A program made the position numbers and the translations under genes. Below the pieces are notes generated by a model. The model was not told where the DNA came from, ran no database searches, and was given only the letters and a program-made list of their open reading frames with translations. Shown here piece by piece: positions 35,181 through 47,012 of a DNA stretch of 58,822 nt. The stretch covers positions 1 to 58,822 of the forward strand of contig NZ_JAAFZA010000038.1 of the NCBI RefSeq assembly GCF_015356865.1, read 5' to 3'. Within the stretch, counting starts at the first letter, position 1, and each line of letters starts with the position of its first letter. The stretch is from Catenulispora pinisilvae (GTDB lineage: Bacteria > Actinomycetota > Actinomycetes > Streptomycetales > Catenulisporaceae).

Positions 35181-35226
35181 GTGCGCGCGTCGGCGTCAGC
35201 CGTGCCGGTCAGCCGGCGCTGCGCAC
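35181..35226. terminator. Hairpin between SMP-30 gene and LacI gene
   Basis: Arms 35181-35194 and 35212-35226 pair over 14 bp with one bulge and two wobbles. It lies between convergent genes and overlaps the last codons of the LacI gene. Confidence 0.45.
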
Positions 35227-36225
35227 TACCAGCTCGGTCGGCACGATCACGGTCTTGGGCCGCGACCGGTCCCCGGCGATCCGGTTGAACAGCAGTTCCG
35301 TCCCGATCCGGCCGATCTCGCGGACATCATAGGACACCACGGTCAGCGGCCACGGCACGAACGAGGCGGTCTCGAAGTCGTCGAAGCCGATCAGCTCCAC
35401 CTGCGCGGCCCGGCCGCCCAACGCGCTCAGCGTGCCCAGCGTCAGCCGGTTGTTCAGCGCGAATATCGCGGTCGGCGGCTCGGGGCCGTCGAGCATCGCG
35501 TTCACCGCGGCCGTGGCGTCCGGCACGGTGTGCAGCCCATACTTGATCAGGTCCGGCCGGTACGGCAGCCCGGCCTGCTCCAGCGCCTTCTCCGCCGCCG
35601 AGAGCCGCTCGGCCATCGTGGATATCGTCAGCCAGTCCGAGATCACGCCGATCCGGGTGTGCCCGGCGGCCACCAGGGCCTCGACGGCCGCCCGGGCACC
35701 CCCGGCGTTGTCGATCAGCACCGTGTCCGCGCGCAGATTGCGCGGCGGCCGGTCCAGGAACACGATCGGCGTGCCGCGCTCGATCTCCGGGCGCAGGTAC
35801 ACGTGGTCGGCGTCGGCCGCCGGGACCACCAGCAGCCCGTCCACCCGGCGCTCGCACAGCTCCAGCAGCAGCTTGCGCTCGCGGTCGGCGTCCTCCTCGG
35901 AGCTGGCGGTGATCAGCAGGGTGTCGCGGTCCAGCGCGTACTGCGCCGAGGCCGCGGCGATCCCGGCGTAGAACGGGTTCGCCAGGTCCTCGATGAGCAG
36001 GCCCACCGTCGCCGAGGTGCTGCCGGCCCGCAGGTTGCGGGCCATGTCGTTGCGCCGGAAGCCGAGTTCGGCGACGGCGGCGTTGACCTTGCCCACCAGC
36101 TGCGGGTCCACGGTGGGGACGTTGTTCACCACCCGCGACACGGTCTTCAGGCTGACGCCCGCGATCCGTGCCACGTCCGCCATGGTCGGGCGGCGGATCT
36201 CCCCTCCCGCGCTGGACGTGCTCAC
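35209..36225 (-). CDS. LacI-family regulator of the operon
   Basis: 338 residues. The helix-turn-helix is MADVARIAGVSLKTVSRVVNN, and the hinge helix follows near 60 (NLRAG). The periplasmic-binding-protein-like core has VGLLIEDLANPFYAGI near 75, RRVDGLLVVPA, ATAAVNAMLDG, PPTAIFALNNRL and ELIGFDDFE. GTG at 36225 is used; the ATG at 36183, just at the HTH, would give 324 residues. It is separated from the SMP-30 gene by 39 bp, convergent. The CGAGACAACGT copy in its own upstream region matches the operator between SMP-30 and GH36, so it is the likely repressor of the ten-gene operon and of itself; the inducer is probably a sugar derived from the substrate. Confidence 0.85.
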   Translation of the reverse strand: MSTSSAGGEIRRPTMADVARIAGVSLKTVSRVVNNVPTVDPQLVGKVNAAVAELGFRRNDMARNLRAGSTSATVGLLIEDLANPFYAGIAAASAQYALDRDTLLITASSEEDADRERKLLLELCERRVDGLLVVPAADADHVYLRPEIERGTPIVFLDRPPRNLRADTVLIDNAGGARAAVEALVAAGHTRIGVISDWLTISTMAERLSAAEKALEQAGLPYRPDLIKYGLHTVPDATAAVNAMLDGPEPPTAIFALNNRLTLGTLSALGGRAAQVELIGFDDFETASFVPWPLTVVSYDVREIGRIGTELLFNRIAGDRSRPKTVIVPTELVVRSAG

Positions 36226-36270
36226 CTGCGGTCCGGCTCCTTCCGGCGACACGACGCCGGGCCCGGTGCC

Positions 36271-36282
36271 TACGTTGTCTCG
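36271..36282 (-). promoter_or_regulatory. Half operator upstream of the LacI gene
   Basis: On the minus strand CGAGACAACGTA shares eleven of twelve leading positions with CGAGACAACGTT at the GH36/SMP-30 site. It is 46 bp before the LacI start and next to a possible -10 (TACAGT at 36295-36290), which suggests autoregulation. Confidence 0.45.
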
Positions 36283-36287
36283 TGTCG

Positions 36288-40555
<4,268 letters not shown>

Positions 40556-40574
40556 CCCCCTCGTCCTCCCCGGG

Positions 40575-40586
40575 ATGAACGTTCAC
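40575..40586. promoter_or_regulatory. LacI-2 operator copy A
   Basis: ATGAACGTTCAC, a palindrome with one end mismatch, 20 bp upstream of the LacI-2 start codon on the minus strand. It matches copies B and C in the core GAACG(T/C)TCAC. Confidence 0.7.
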
Positions 40587-40656
40587 GTGACAACAGCTTG
40601 GATCATAAGCAACGGCAACGGAATCTGGAAGAGCCGTCCGCGGAGTAACCCGAGGA

Positions 40657-40685
40657 TTGACGCGTGATCGCGACGGTTCTACTGT
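40657..40685 (+). promoter_or_regulatory. Promoter of the CE7 esterase gene
   Basis: TTGACG (40657-40662) and TACTGT (40680-40685) are spaced by 17 bp. Operator copy B lies 13 bp downstream of the -10, over the expected start of transcription. Confidence 0.5.
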
Positions 40686-40698
40686 CCCTGTTCGGCGA

Positions 40699-40710
40699 GT
40701 GAACGCTCAC
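40699..40710. promoter_or_regulatory. LacI-2 operator copy B
   Basis: GTGAACGCTCAC, one mismatch from the perfect palindrome GTGAACGTTCAC, located between the putative promoter and the CE7 esterase start codon. Confidence 0.7.
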
Positions 40711-40735
40711 TTGACAACTAAGGGGATCGCCGACG

Positions 40736-41785
40736 ATGCCTGATTTCGATCTGCCCCTGGCCGGGCTCCGCGAACGCCACGCGGACGACACCACCCCGGA
40801 CGACTTCGACGCGTTCTGGCAGGACGGTATCGAGGCGGCCCGCGCGCTCGGCGGCAAACTGACGGCCGAGCTCGTCGACACCGGTCTCACCACGATCACC
40901 ACCCACGATGTCACGTTCCCCGGCTATGGGGGCGAGCCGGTACGCGCTTGGTTGCACCTGCCCCGGCACACGGATGGGCCGCTTCCGGTAGTGGTGCGCT
41001 ACATAGGCTACGGCGGCGGACGCGGATTGCCGTATGAAGACGTGCTGTGGGCCAGCGCCGGCTACGCGTATTTCGTGATGGACGCGCGCGGGCAGGGTTC
41101 GGATTGGGGATTGGGCGATACCGTCGATCCCCATGGATCAGGGCCCGCATATCCGGGGTTCGCGACCCGCGGTATCGGCGATCCGGAGGAGTACTACTAC
41201 CGGCGGGTGACGATCGACGCGGTGCGCGCCGTGGATGCGGTGGCAGCGCTGGCGACGGAGTTCGTCGAGGTGGACGCGTCGCGGATTTCCGTTGTGGGGA
41301 CTAGCCAGGGCGGGGGATTGGCGCTGGCGGTCGCGGGTCTGCATCCGGCGGTGCGGGCGGCGATGATCGACGTGCCCTTCTTGTGCGACTTCCCGCGAGC
41401 CGTGCATATCGCGCAACGCGGCCCGTACACGGAACTCGCGGCCTATATGCGGATGCACCGCGGATCGGTGGCGCGGGTGCGGCAGACGCTGGCGTATTTC
41501 GACGGGATCAGTCACGCGCGGCGGGCGATGGCTCCGGCGTTGTTCTCGGTGGCGTTGATGGACGACATATGTCCGCCTTCAACTGTGTTCGCCGCCTACA
41601 ACGTCTACGGCGGCGCGAAGGAGATCAGGGAGTACGAGTTCAACAACCACGAAGGCGGCGGGTCGTTCCACGCGGGCGTCCAACTGCGGTGGCTCTCTGC
41701 GCTCGGTCAAGTCATCAGTACAGCGTCGCGTAGCGACTCCATAACGGGCGGTGGTGGGAGACGGGTGGGCGAAACAGACTGTTGA
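40736..41785 (+). CDS. CE7 acetyl esterase (acetyl xylan esterase/cephalosporin C deacetylase family)
   Basis: 349 residues of the AXE1 alpha/beta-hydrolase family. The oxyanion region RYIGYGGGRG is near 90, the nucleophile elbow is GTSQGGGLAL near 190, and late in the chain DDICPPST supplies the Asp and NNHEGGG the His. Members remove acetyl groups from acetylated oligosaccharides in the cytoplasm. It has no signal peptide, so the substrate is likely imported, acetylated plant oligosaccharide. The last about 30 residues (STASRSDSITGGGGRR) are disordered. The end of the gene contains the next gene's promoter. Confidence 0.88.
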   Translation: MPDFDLPLAGLRERHADDTTPDDFDAFWQDGIEAARALGGKLTAELVDTGLTTITTHDVTFPGYGGEPVRAWLHLPRHTDGPLPVVVRYIGYGGGRGLPYEDVLWASAGYAYFVMDARGQGSDWGLGDTVDPHGSGPAYPGFATRGIGDPEEYYYRRVTIDAVRAVDAVAALATEFVEVDASRISVVGTSQGGGLALAVAGLHPAVRAAMIDVPFLCDFPRAVHIAQRGPYTELAAYMRMHRGSVARVRQTLAYFDGISHARRAMAPALFSVALMDDICPPSTVFAAYNVYGGAKEIREYEFNNHEGGGSFHAGVQLRWLSALGQVISTASRSDSITGGGGRRVGETDC

Positions 41786-41810
41786 CAGTCCGGTCGCTCG
41801 AACCTACCTT
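41782..41810 (+). promoter_or_regulatory. Promoter of the exported propeller gene
   Basis: TTGACA (41782-41787) and TACCTT (41805-41810) are spaced by 17 bp, a very good sigma70-type match in a GC-rich genome. The -35 overlaps the CE7 stop region. Confidence 0.6.
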
Positions 41811-41823
41811 CGTCAGTGCCCTC

Positions 41824-41839
41824 AAGTGAACGTTCACTT
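41824..41839. promoter_or_regulatory. LacI-2 operator copy C, perfect 16-bp palindrome
   Basis: AAGTGAACGTTCACTT is a perfect palindrome placed just after the -10, at the expected transcription start of the propeller gene, 24 bp before its ATG. Confidence 0.8.
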
Positions 41840-41863
41840 TACGGTCGTTCTAGGGAGCCACAC

Positions 41864-44029
41864 ATGGAGGACAAAAAGGGATTCACGCGTCGGCAGCTCA
41901 TCGTGAGCTCGGCCGGTGCGGTGATCGCGGGCGGGGCCGCAGGGGCCCTGCTGACTGATTCCACGGCGCAGGCAGCACCCGCCCGCTCCGCCACCGCGGG
42001 TGCGGTAGCCGCCGACAGCAATGCCACCTTCCCCACGCTGAACGTCACCACCTCGTGGGTGGGGAACACGTATGCCGGCGCCACACAGTGGATGCAAGAC
42101 TTCCTGTTCAACATCGCCGTCACCGCCGACGGCACCGTGTACACCAACTCCTTCTGGGACGAGGGCGGCGACGAGGCGGGGATCTACAAGGACGGCAAGG
42201 TCATCGGCAACAGCCACAGCGCGAACGGCGACGCGGTGGCGGTCAACAGCAAGAACGCGTTCCTGACGGTCGGCAACGGCCTGACGGCGTTCTCGCTGGC
42301 CGGCGTCGCCAGCACCCTGACGTTCGCCGTCGGCAGCCCGCCGGCCGCGGCCGCCGCCACCGACACCCAAGTGGTCGCCACCGACCGGGTGCAGAACCGG
42401 GCCATCATCTTCGACGCCGCGACCGGCACGATCGTCCGGACCTGGGCCGTGAACATGCCCGGCGCCGTGACGATCGACCCGAAGAGCGGCGATGTCTGGG
42501 TGGTCTCCGGCGTCACCCGCGACACCAACGACGGGCACTTCTGGCACCCGGGCACCAACGGCCCGGTGACGGTGCTCGGCTTCACCAACACCGGCACCGC
42601 GCTGCCCGGCACGATCTCCGGCCCGGCCGCCGACTGGCTGCCCACCTCGCTGGCGATCGACGTCAACGGCGACCTGCTGGTCGGCGACAACGGGCCGCTG
42701 CGGCAGGTGCATACGTACACTGCTTTGACCTCGGCGAAGCCGACCCTGGCCAAGAGCCTGGGCCGGCCCGGCGGGATCGGCTCCGGCACGCCCGGCGTGC
42801 CGGACCCCACCAAGTTCTGGGGCATCTCCGGTGTCGGCGGGGACTCGGCGGGCAACGTCTACGTCGGCATGAACGAGTTCGGGACCTGGCTGCGCAAGTA
42901 CAACCCGGCCGGGAACCTGGTGTGGCAGCTGGTCGGCCAGGAGTTCGTGACCACGGGCGACTTCGACCCGGCCTCGAACGCGCTGGACATCTACAGCCCG
43001 CACGCGCACTACCGCATGGACTACAGCAAGACCCCGGGCAGCGACTCGACCTGGATGGGCTACACCCTGGACTCGGTGAAGTACCCGCAGGACCCGCGGC
43101 TGTTCATGATCGGACACCAGCACCACATCACGTCGGCGTTCGTGAAGCGCCTGAACAACAACCTGTACATGTACACCACCGGTATGTACAGCGGCGAGCT
43201 CGTGATCCACAAGATGCAGGGCGAGATCGCCGTGCCCTCGGCCGCGATCTTCAAGGCGCACTTCACCGACGACCCGACCTGGCCGCCGTTCCAGCCCGCG
43301 ACCGGCGAGTGGATCTGGCGCGACGCCAACGGCGACGGCGTGTTCACCGCCGACGAGTACACCACCAACAACGGTCTGAGCGCCCCCAGCAACTGCTGGG
43401 TGTGGTTCGTCGACGACAAGGGCGACGTCTGGGAGGGCGGCGACCGGAACCTGCGGCGCTACCCGCTCCAGGGCTTCGACAGCCACGGCAACCCCATCTA
43501 CGACTACGCGCACATGGTGACCACGGCCCTGCCGGCGCCGTTCAAGCCGGTGCGCCGGCTGAACTACGACGTGGCGACGGACGTGATGTACGTGTCCGGA
43601 TACACGGCGGCGCAGCCGTTCGAGAACGCGCACTGGAAGGAGTGCGGCAAGGTCCTGGCACGGTACGACAACTGGAGCAAGGTGGACCCGGCCACCGCGA
43701 CCCCGACGTGGCAGATCCTGCTGCCGTGGGACGAGACGGTGCAGCCGGTGGCCACGACTCCGGTGAGCTGGCAGCCGGCCGGGGACTACATCTTCGTGTG
43801 CGGGATCGCTACGCGCGGGTTGGTGTGGGTGCTGAAGGCCTCGGACGGTTCGCCGGTCGGGATGTGGGAGCCCAGCGCGATCGTCGGGCCGCCTTCGGCT
43901 TACGGGCCTACGGGATGGGTGGACGTCCCGTATGGGCTGAACGCTGCGAAGGGGTCGGACGGGTCGTATCACGTGACCGTCGAGGACGACTTGAAGAACA
44001 AGATCCTGGTTTACACGTGGAAGCCGTGA
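41864..44029 (+). CDS. Tat-exported beta-propeller protein with EF-hand loop
   Basis: 721 residues. The signal is twin-arginine: FTRRQLIVSSAGAVIAGGAAGALLT-type sequence, with Ala-x-Ala cleavage near 36. The mature part is made of NHL/SMP-30-like propeller blades: DGTVYTNSFWD, DPKSGDVWVVSGV, DVNGDLLVGDNG, DSAGNVYVGMNEFG and a C-terminal TGWVDVPYGLNAAKG. A canonical EF-hand loop (DANGDGVFTADE) at 487-498 sits in one blade. No catalytic residues can be assigned; it may be a secreted carbohydrate-binding or lactonase-like protein. AGGGAG precedes the ATG by 9 bases. It is expected to be controlled by LacI-2. Confidence 0.7.
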   Translation: MEDKKGFTRRQLIVSSAGAVIAGGAAGALLTDSTAQAAPARSATAGAVAADSNATFPTLNVTTSWVGNTYAGATQWMQDFLFNIAVTADGTVYTNSFWDEGGDEAGIYKDGKVIGNSHSANGDAVAVNSKNAFLTVGNGLTAFSLAGVASTLTFAVGSPPAAAAATDTQVVATDRVQNRAIIFDAATGTIVRTWAVNMPGAVTIDPKSGDVWVVSGVTRDTNDGHFWHPGTNGPVTVLGFTNTGTALPGTISGPAADWLPTSLAIDVNGDLLVGDNGPLRQVHTYTALTSAKPTLAKSLGRPGGIGSGTPGVPDPTKFWGISGVGGDSAGNVYVGMNEFGTWLRKYNPAGNLVWQLVGQEFVTTGDFDPASNALDIYSPHAHYRMDYSKTPGSDSTWMGYTLDSVKYPQDPRLFMIGHQHHITSAFVKRLNNNLYMYTTGMYSGELVIHKMQGEIAVPSAAIFKAHFTDDPTWPPFQPATGEWIWRDANGDGVFTADEYTTNNGLSAPSNCWVWFVDDKGDVWEGGDRNLRRYPLQGFDSHGNPIYDYAHMVTTALPAPFKPVRRLNYDVATDVMYVSGYTAAQPFENAHWKECGKVLARYDNWSKVDPATATPTWQILLPWDETVQPVATTPVSWQPAGDYIFVCGIATRGLVWVLKASDGSPVGMWEPSAIVGPPSAYGPTGWVDVPYGLNAAKGSDGSYHVTVEDDLKNKILVYTWKP

Positions 44030-44078
44030 TGCGGTTGCCCGTGATGCGGTAGCCGTTGGCGACGCGTCACGACAGCGA

Positions 44079-44110
44079 GAAGCGCGGCGGACTCCAGTCC
44101 GCCGCGCTTC
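44079..44110. terminator. 13-bp perfect hairpin terminator
   Basis: Arms 44079-44091 and 44098-44110 pair perfectly around a CTCCAG loop. It lies between the convergent propeller and PspA genes. Confidence 0.7.
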
Positions 44111-44139
44111 CTCGTTGGTCCTGCTACGTGCTCACGTGC

Positions 44140-44883
44140 TCACGCGCCCTGGCCCGGACCGATCTGCTTCTGAGAGTCGGTCGCCGCGATCTCGTTCCGC
44201 AGCCGTGCCATCTCGTTCTCCACACCCGGGCCGGCGGACAGCGCCTCCAGCTCGCGGGTGATGTCGTCCTTGCCGTAACCGGTGGGGTCGTTCAGGACGC
44301 CGGAGGCGGTGAGCTCGTCCAGGGCCGCGCCGCGGGCCTGGAGCTGGGCCGTCTTGTTCTCGGCCCGCTCGATGGCCATGTTGACGTCGCCCATCTCCTC
44401 GGAGATGCCGCTGAACGCCTCGCCGATCTGGGTGGTCGCCTGCGCCGCGGCGTAGGTGGCCTTGATGGTCTCCTTCTTGGTGCGGAAGGCGTCGACCTTC
44501 TGCTGGAGACTCTGCGAGGCGCGGACGAGCTTTTCCTCTTCCCCTTGCAGCGCGGTGTACTGCTGGGTCATGTCCTCGATCTGCTGCTGGAGCGGGCCCC
44601 GGCGGACCAGCGCCTCACGCGCCAGGTCCTCGCGGCCTACTTCCAGGGCGCGCTTGGCTTGCTCGCCGCGCTTGTCGTAGTCGGCTTGGAGCCCTTTCAG
44701 CTGGATTTCTATGCGTTTGCGGCTCGTCGCGACCTCCGCGACGCCCCGGCGCACCTTCTGTAGGAGCTCCAGCTGTTTCTCGTAGGACAGGTCGAGCTGT
44801 TCGACCGGATTCTCGCGGCGCTCAAGGGCCGCGTTGGCCTTGGCCTCGACGACCAGCTTCATCCGCTTCATGACGCCGCTCAT
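44140..44883 (-). CDS. PspA/IM30 family protein
   Basis: 247 residues, almost all alpha-helical coiled coil: MKRMKLVVEAKANAALER at the start, ENPVEQLDLSYEKQLELLQKVRRG, and long heptad-rich helices to about 200, then a loose Gly/Pro tail. This is the PspA/IM30 (ESCRT-III-like) layout, peripheral at the inner membrane and involved in membrane repair and envelope stress. CAGGGAG lies 6 bases before the ATG at 44883; the residues upstream of it are not family-like. It is followed by the hairpin at 44079-44110. Confidence 0.88.
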   Translation of the reverse strand: MSGVMKRMKLVVEAKANAALERRENPVEQLDLSYEKQLELLQKVRRGVAEVATSRKRIEIQLKGLQADYDKRGEQAKRALEVGREDLAREALVRRGPLQQQIEDMTQQYTALQGEEEKLVRASQSLQQKVDAFRTKKETIKATYAAAQATTQIGEAFSGISEEMGDVNMAIERAENKTAQLQARGAALDELTASGVLNDPTGYGKDDITRELEALSAGPGVENEMARLRNEIAATDSQKQIGPGQGA

Positions 44884-44920
44884 GGACGCTCCCTGCCCCC
44901 TTCGATACACGCGCGTTGGT

Positions 44921-45916
44921 TCAACGGATCAACGCTTCTGTGGTGACCGTGGTTCCCAGGATAGACGGGGTGGACTCTCCTTCGGAACGGGTGCTCTGCC
45001 CAATTCCGCGCTGGGCCAGGAACGCACCGGCCAAGACGATGGCGCCGCCGGCGATCTGGGTGGGGCTCAGGCGCTCACCGAGCGTCGCCCAGGCGATCAC
45101 CGTCGCGGACGCCGGCTCCACATAGGCCAGGCCCGCCGCGACCGGCGCGGACAGCCGTTGGATGGCCGCGGCGCCGGTGAGGTAGGACAGAACTGTGCTG
45201 ATCAGCACGATGAACACGGCCAGCGCCCAGCCCGGCACCTGGTGCGAGCCGAGCGGCACCGAGTGCCCCAGGATGTGCCACGGTGCGGACCACGGCGCGG
45301 CCAGCGGAGTCAGCACCACCATGCCGACGGCCATGCCGCCGGTGGTGAGTGTGAGCGGATCCACACTGTCGCGCAGGCGGTCGATCAGAAGGAAGAACGT
45401 GGCGTTGCCGGCGGCGGCACCGAGCCCGGCCGCGATCCCGATGGCGTCCAGGTGCAGCCCGGCCCAGATCTGCACCACGACCGCCAGGCCGAGCATCGCC
45501 ACCCCGACCCCGATCGTCGACTCGCGGGCGACGTGCGCATGCCGCACCAGCTTCTCCCACGCGACGACCAGCACCGGCCCGGTGAACTCCAGCAGGATCG
45601 CTATCCCGACCGGCAGCCGAGAGGCCGCCACGAAGTACAGCGACTGGCACGCCGCGACCGCCACGATCCCGTACAACAGGATCTGCCACTTGTTCCGCAC
45701 CATCATCGCCAGCTGCCCGGGCCGACGCAGCACCAGACAGAGCGCCACCAACACCACAACCGTGCCGATCAGGCGCACCCACACCGCTTGCAGCGGGCTG
45801 AACCCGGCGGCGATCAGGGCTTTAGCGAACGGCCCGCCAGCGCCGAAGGCCACCGAGGAGGTGACGCCGAACAGGACGCCGGCCGTCGTGCGGTTGGCGG
45901 ATGGGGTGCTGGTCAC
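44921..45916 (-). CDS. EamA-family (DMT) exporter
   Basis: 331 residues with about ten membrane helices in two EamA repeats. The first has SVAFGAGGPFAKALIAAGFSPLQAVWVRL near the N-terminus and the second GNATFFLLIDRLRD to LGERLSPTQIAGGAIVLAG near 280. The final YVEPASATVIAWATLGE is the usual family end and resembles RhtA-type metabolite exporters. The start is GTG at 45916. The transported compound is unknown. It is 37 bp upstream of the PspA gene on the same strand, so both may be co-transcribed. Confidence 0.85.
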   Translation of the reverse strand: MTSTPSANRTTAGVLFGVTSSVAFGAGGPFAKALIAAGFSPLQAVWVRLIGTVVVLVALCLVLRRPGQLAMMVRNKWQILLYGIVAVAACQSLYFVAASRLPVGIAILLEFTGPVLVVAWEKLVRHAHVARESTIGVGVAMLGLAVVVQIWAGLHLDAIGIAAGLGAAAGNATFFLLIDRLRDSVDPLTLTTGGMAVGMVVLTPLAAPWSAPWHILGHSVPLGSHQVPGWALAVFIVLISTVLSYLTGAAAIQRLSAPVAAGLAYVEPASATVIAWATLGERLSPTQIAGGAIVLAGAFLAQRGIGQSTRSEGESTPSILGTTVTTEALIR

Positions 45917-45985
45917 ATTGCCGAGGGTAATAGGCGCTGGGCTGGTTTGTCCTTAGACGATCACGGAGTGACGCCGAGTCGTGAT

Positions 45986-46049
45986 GGGCTGCTTAGGGCT
46001 GACACTGGACGCGCTGCTTACGGCTGACAGCGGATGCGCTGCTTACGCT
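45986..46049. repeat. 25-bp imperfect tandem repeat, 2.5 copies
   Basis: Copies at 45986-46010, 46011-46035 and a partial at 46036-46049 share G(G/C)GCTGCTTA.GGCTGACA. It lies in the gap between the EamA gene (divergent start side) and the hydrolase gene end. No function is apparent. Confidence 0.7.
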
Positions 46050-46088
46050 GCCTCGTGCCCGCTGCCCACATCGCGTCGGACATGCTGC

Positions 46089-47012
46089 TCACGCCGCATC
46101 CGCATCCGCACCGGCGCCGACCAGTTCCACGGCCTCGGCGAACGCCTCAGGCGCCTCCTGCGGCACGTTGTGCCCGATCCCGTCCAGCAGCCGGTACTCG
46201 AACCGGCCGGTGAACAGCTCCCGGTCCCCGGAATCCGCGAACGTCGGCCCGCCGACCCCGTCCGCCCCGGCCTCCAACACCACGGTCGGGACCCCGATCT
46301 CGGTCCCGAACGCCAGCCGCTCCTCGATCGCCGTGTAGCGCGGATCGCCCTGGGCCAGGCCGTAGCGGTGCCGATAGGAGTGGATCACCACCTCGACGAA
46401 GTCCGGGTTGTGCAGGCTCGGTGCGCTGGCCGGGAATTCGGCCGAGGCCGCCTCCCACTTCGGCGACCACGTCCGCCACAACAGCTCGCACAGTTCCTCG
46501 CGGTTCCGCTCCAGCCCGCGCAGGCCGCGCTCGCTGTGGAAGTAGTACTGATACCAGAACGTCGCCTCCCACTCCGGCTTCGACGGCTCGGCGGAGTGCG
46601 CGATGTCCTGCACGTTGTACCCGTCGACCGTGACCAGGCCCCGCACGCGCTCCGGCCACAGTGCCGAGACGATGCACGCTGCCCGGCCGCCCCAGTCGTA
46701 GCCGGCGACGATCGGCCGGTCCAGGCCCAGTGCGTCGATGAAGTCCAAGAGGTCCTGGCCGATGGCGCCCTGCTGGCCGGAGCGGAGATAGGTCTCGGAC
46801 TGGAAGCGTGTCCTTCCGAAGCCCCGCAGATACGGTGCGTACACGGAGTAGCCGCCCCGCGCCACCAACGCCGCGGCGACCTTGTCGTAGGCGCGGACGT
46901 CGTAGGGGAAGCCGTGGAGCAATATGACGGGAATCCCCGAGGGGTCCCCTGCGTACTCATAGGCGATGTCGAGGACGGGCGTCGCTATGTGATCCACCGC
47001 AGTGAAGGTCAT
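46089..47012 (-). CDS. Alpha/beta hydrolase, epoxide hydrolase/dehalogenase-like
   Basis: 307 residues. The oxyanion stretch VILLHGFPYDVRAYDKV is near 30, the nucleophile elbow GYDWGGRAA has Asp instead of Ser, and the late GIGHNVPQEAPEAF provides His. Nucleophilic Asp and the tyrosines in the cap (YQYYFHSERGL) fit epoxide hydrolase or haloalkane dehalogenase-like enzymes; the substrate is unknown. Its ATG overlaps the stop of the M20 gene (ATGA), so they are translationally coupled. Confidence 0.8.
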   Translation of the reverse strand: MTFTAVDHIATPVLDIAYEYAGDPSGIPVILLHGFPYDVRAYDKVAAALVARGGYSVYAPYLRGFGRTRFQSETYLRSGQQGAIGQDLLDFIDALGLDRPIVAGYDWGGRAACIVSALWPERVRGLVTVDGYNVQDIAHSAEPSKPEWEATFWYQYYFHSERGLRGLERNREELCELLWRTWSPKWEAASAEFPASAPSLHNPDFVEVVIHSYRHRYGLAQGDPRYTAIEERLAFGTEIGVPTVVLEAGADGVGGPTFADSGDRELFTGRFEYRLLDGIGHNVPQEAPEAFAEAVELVGAGADADAA

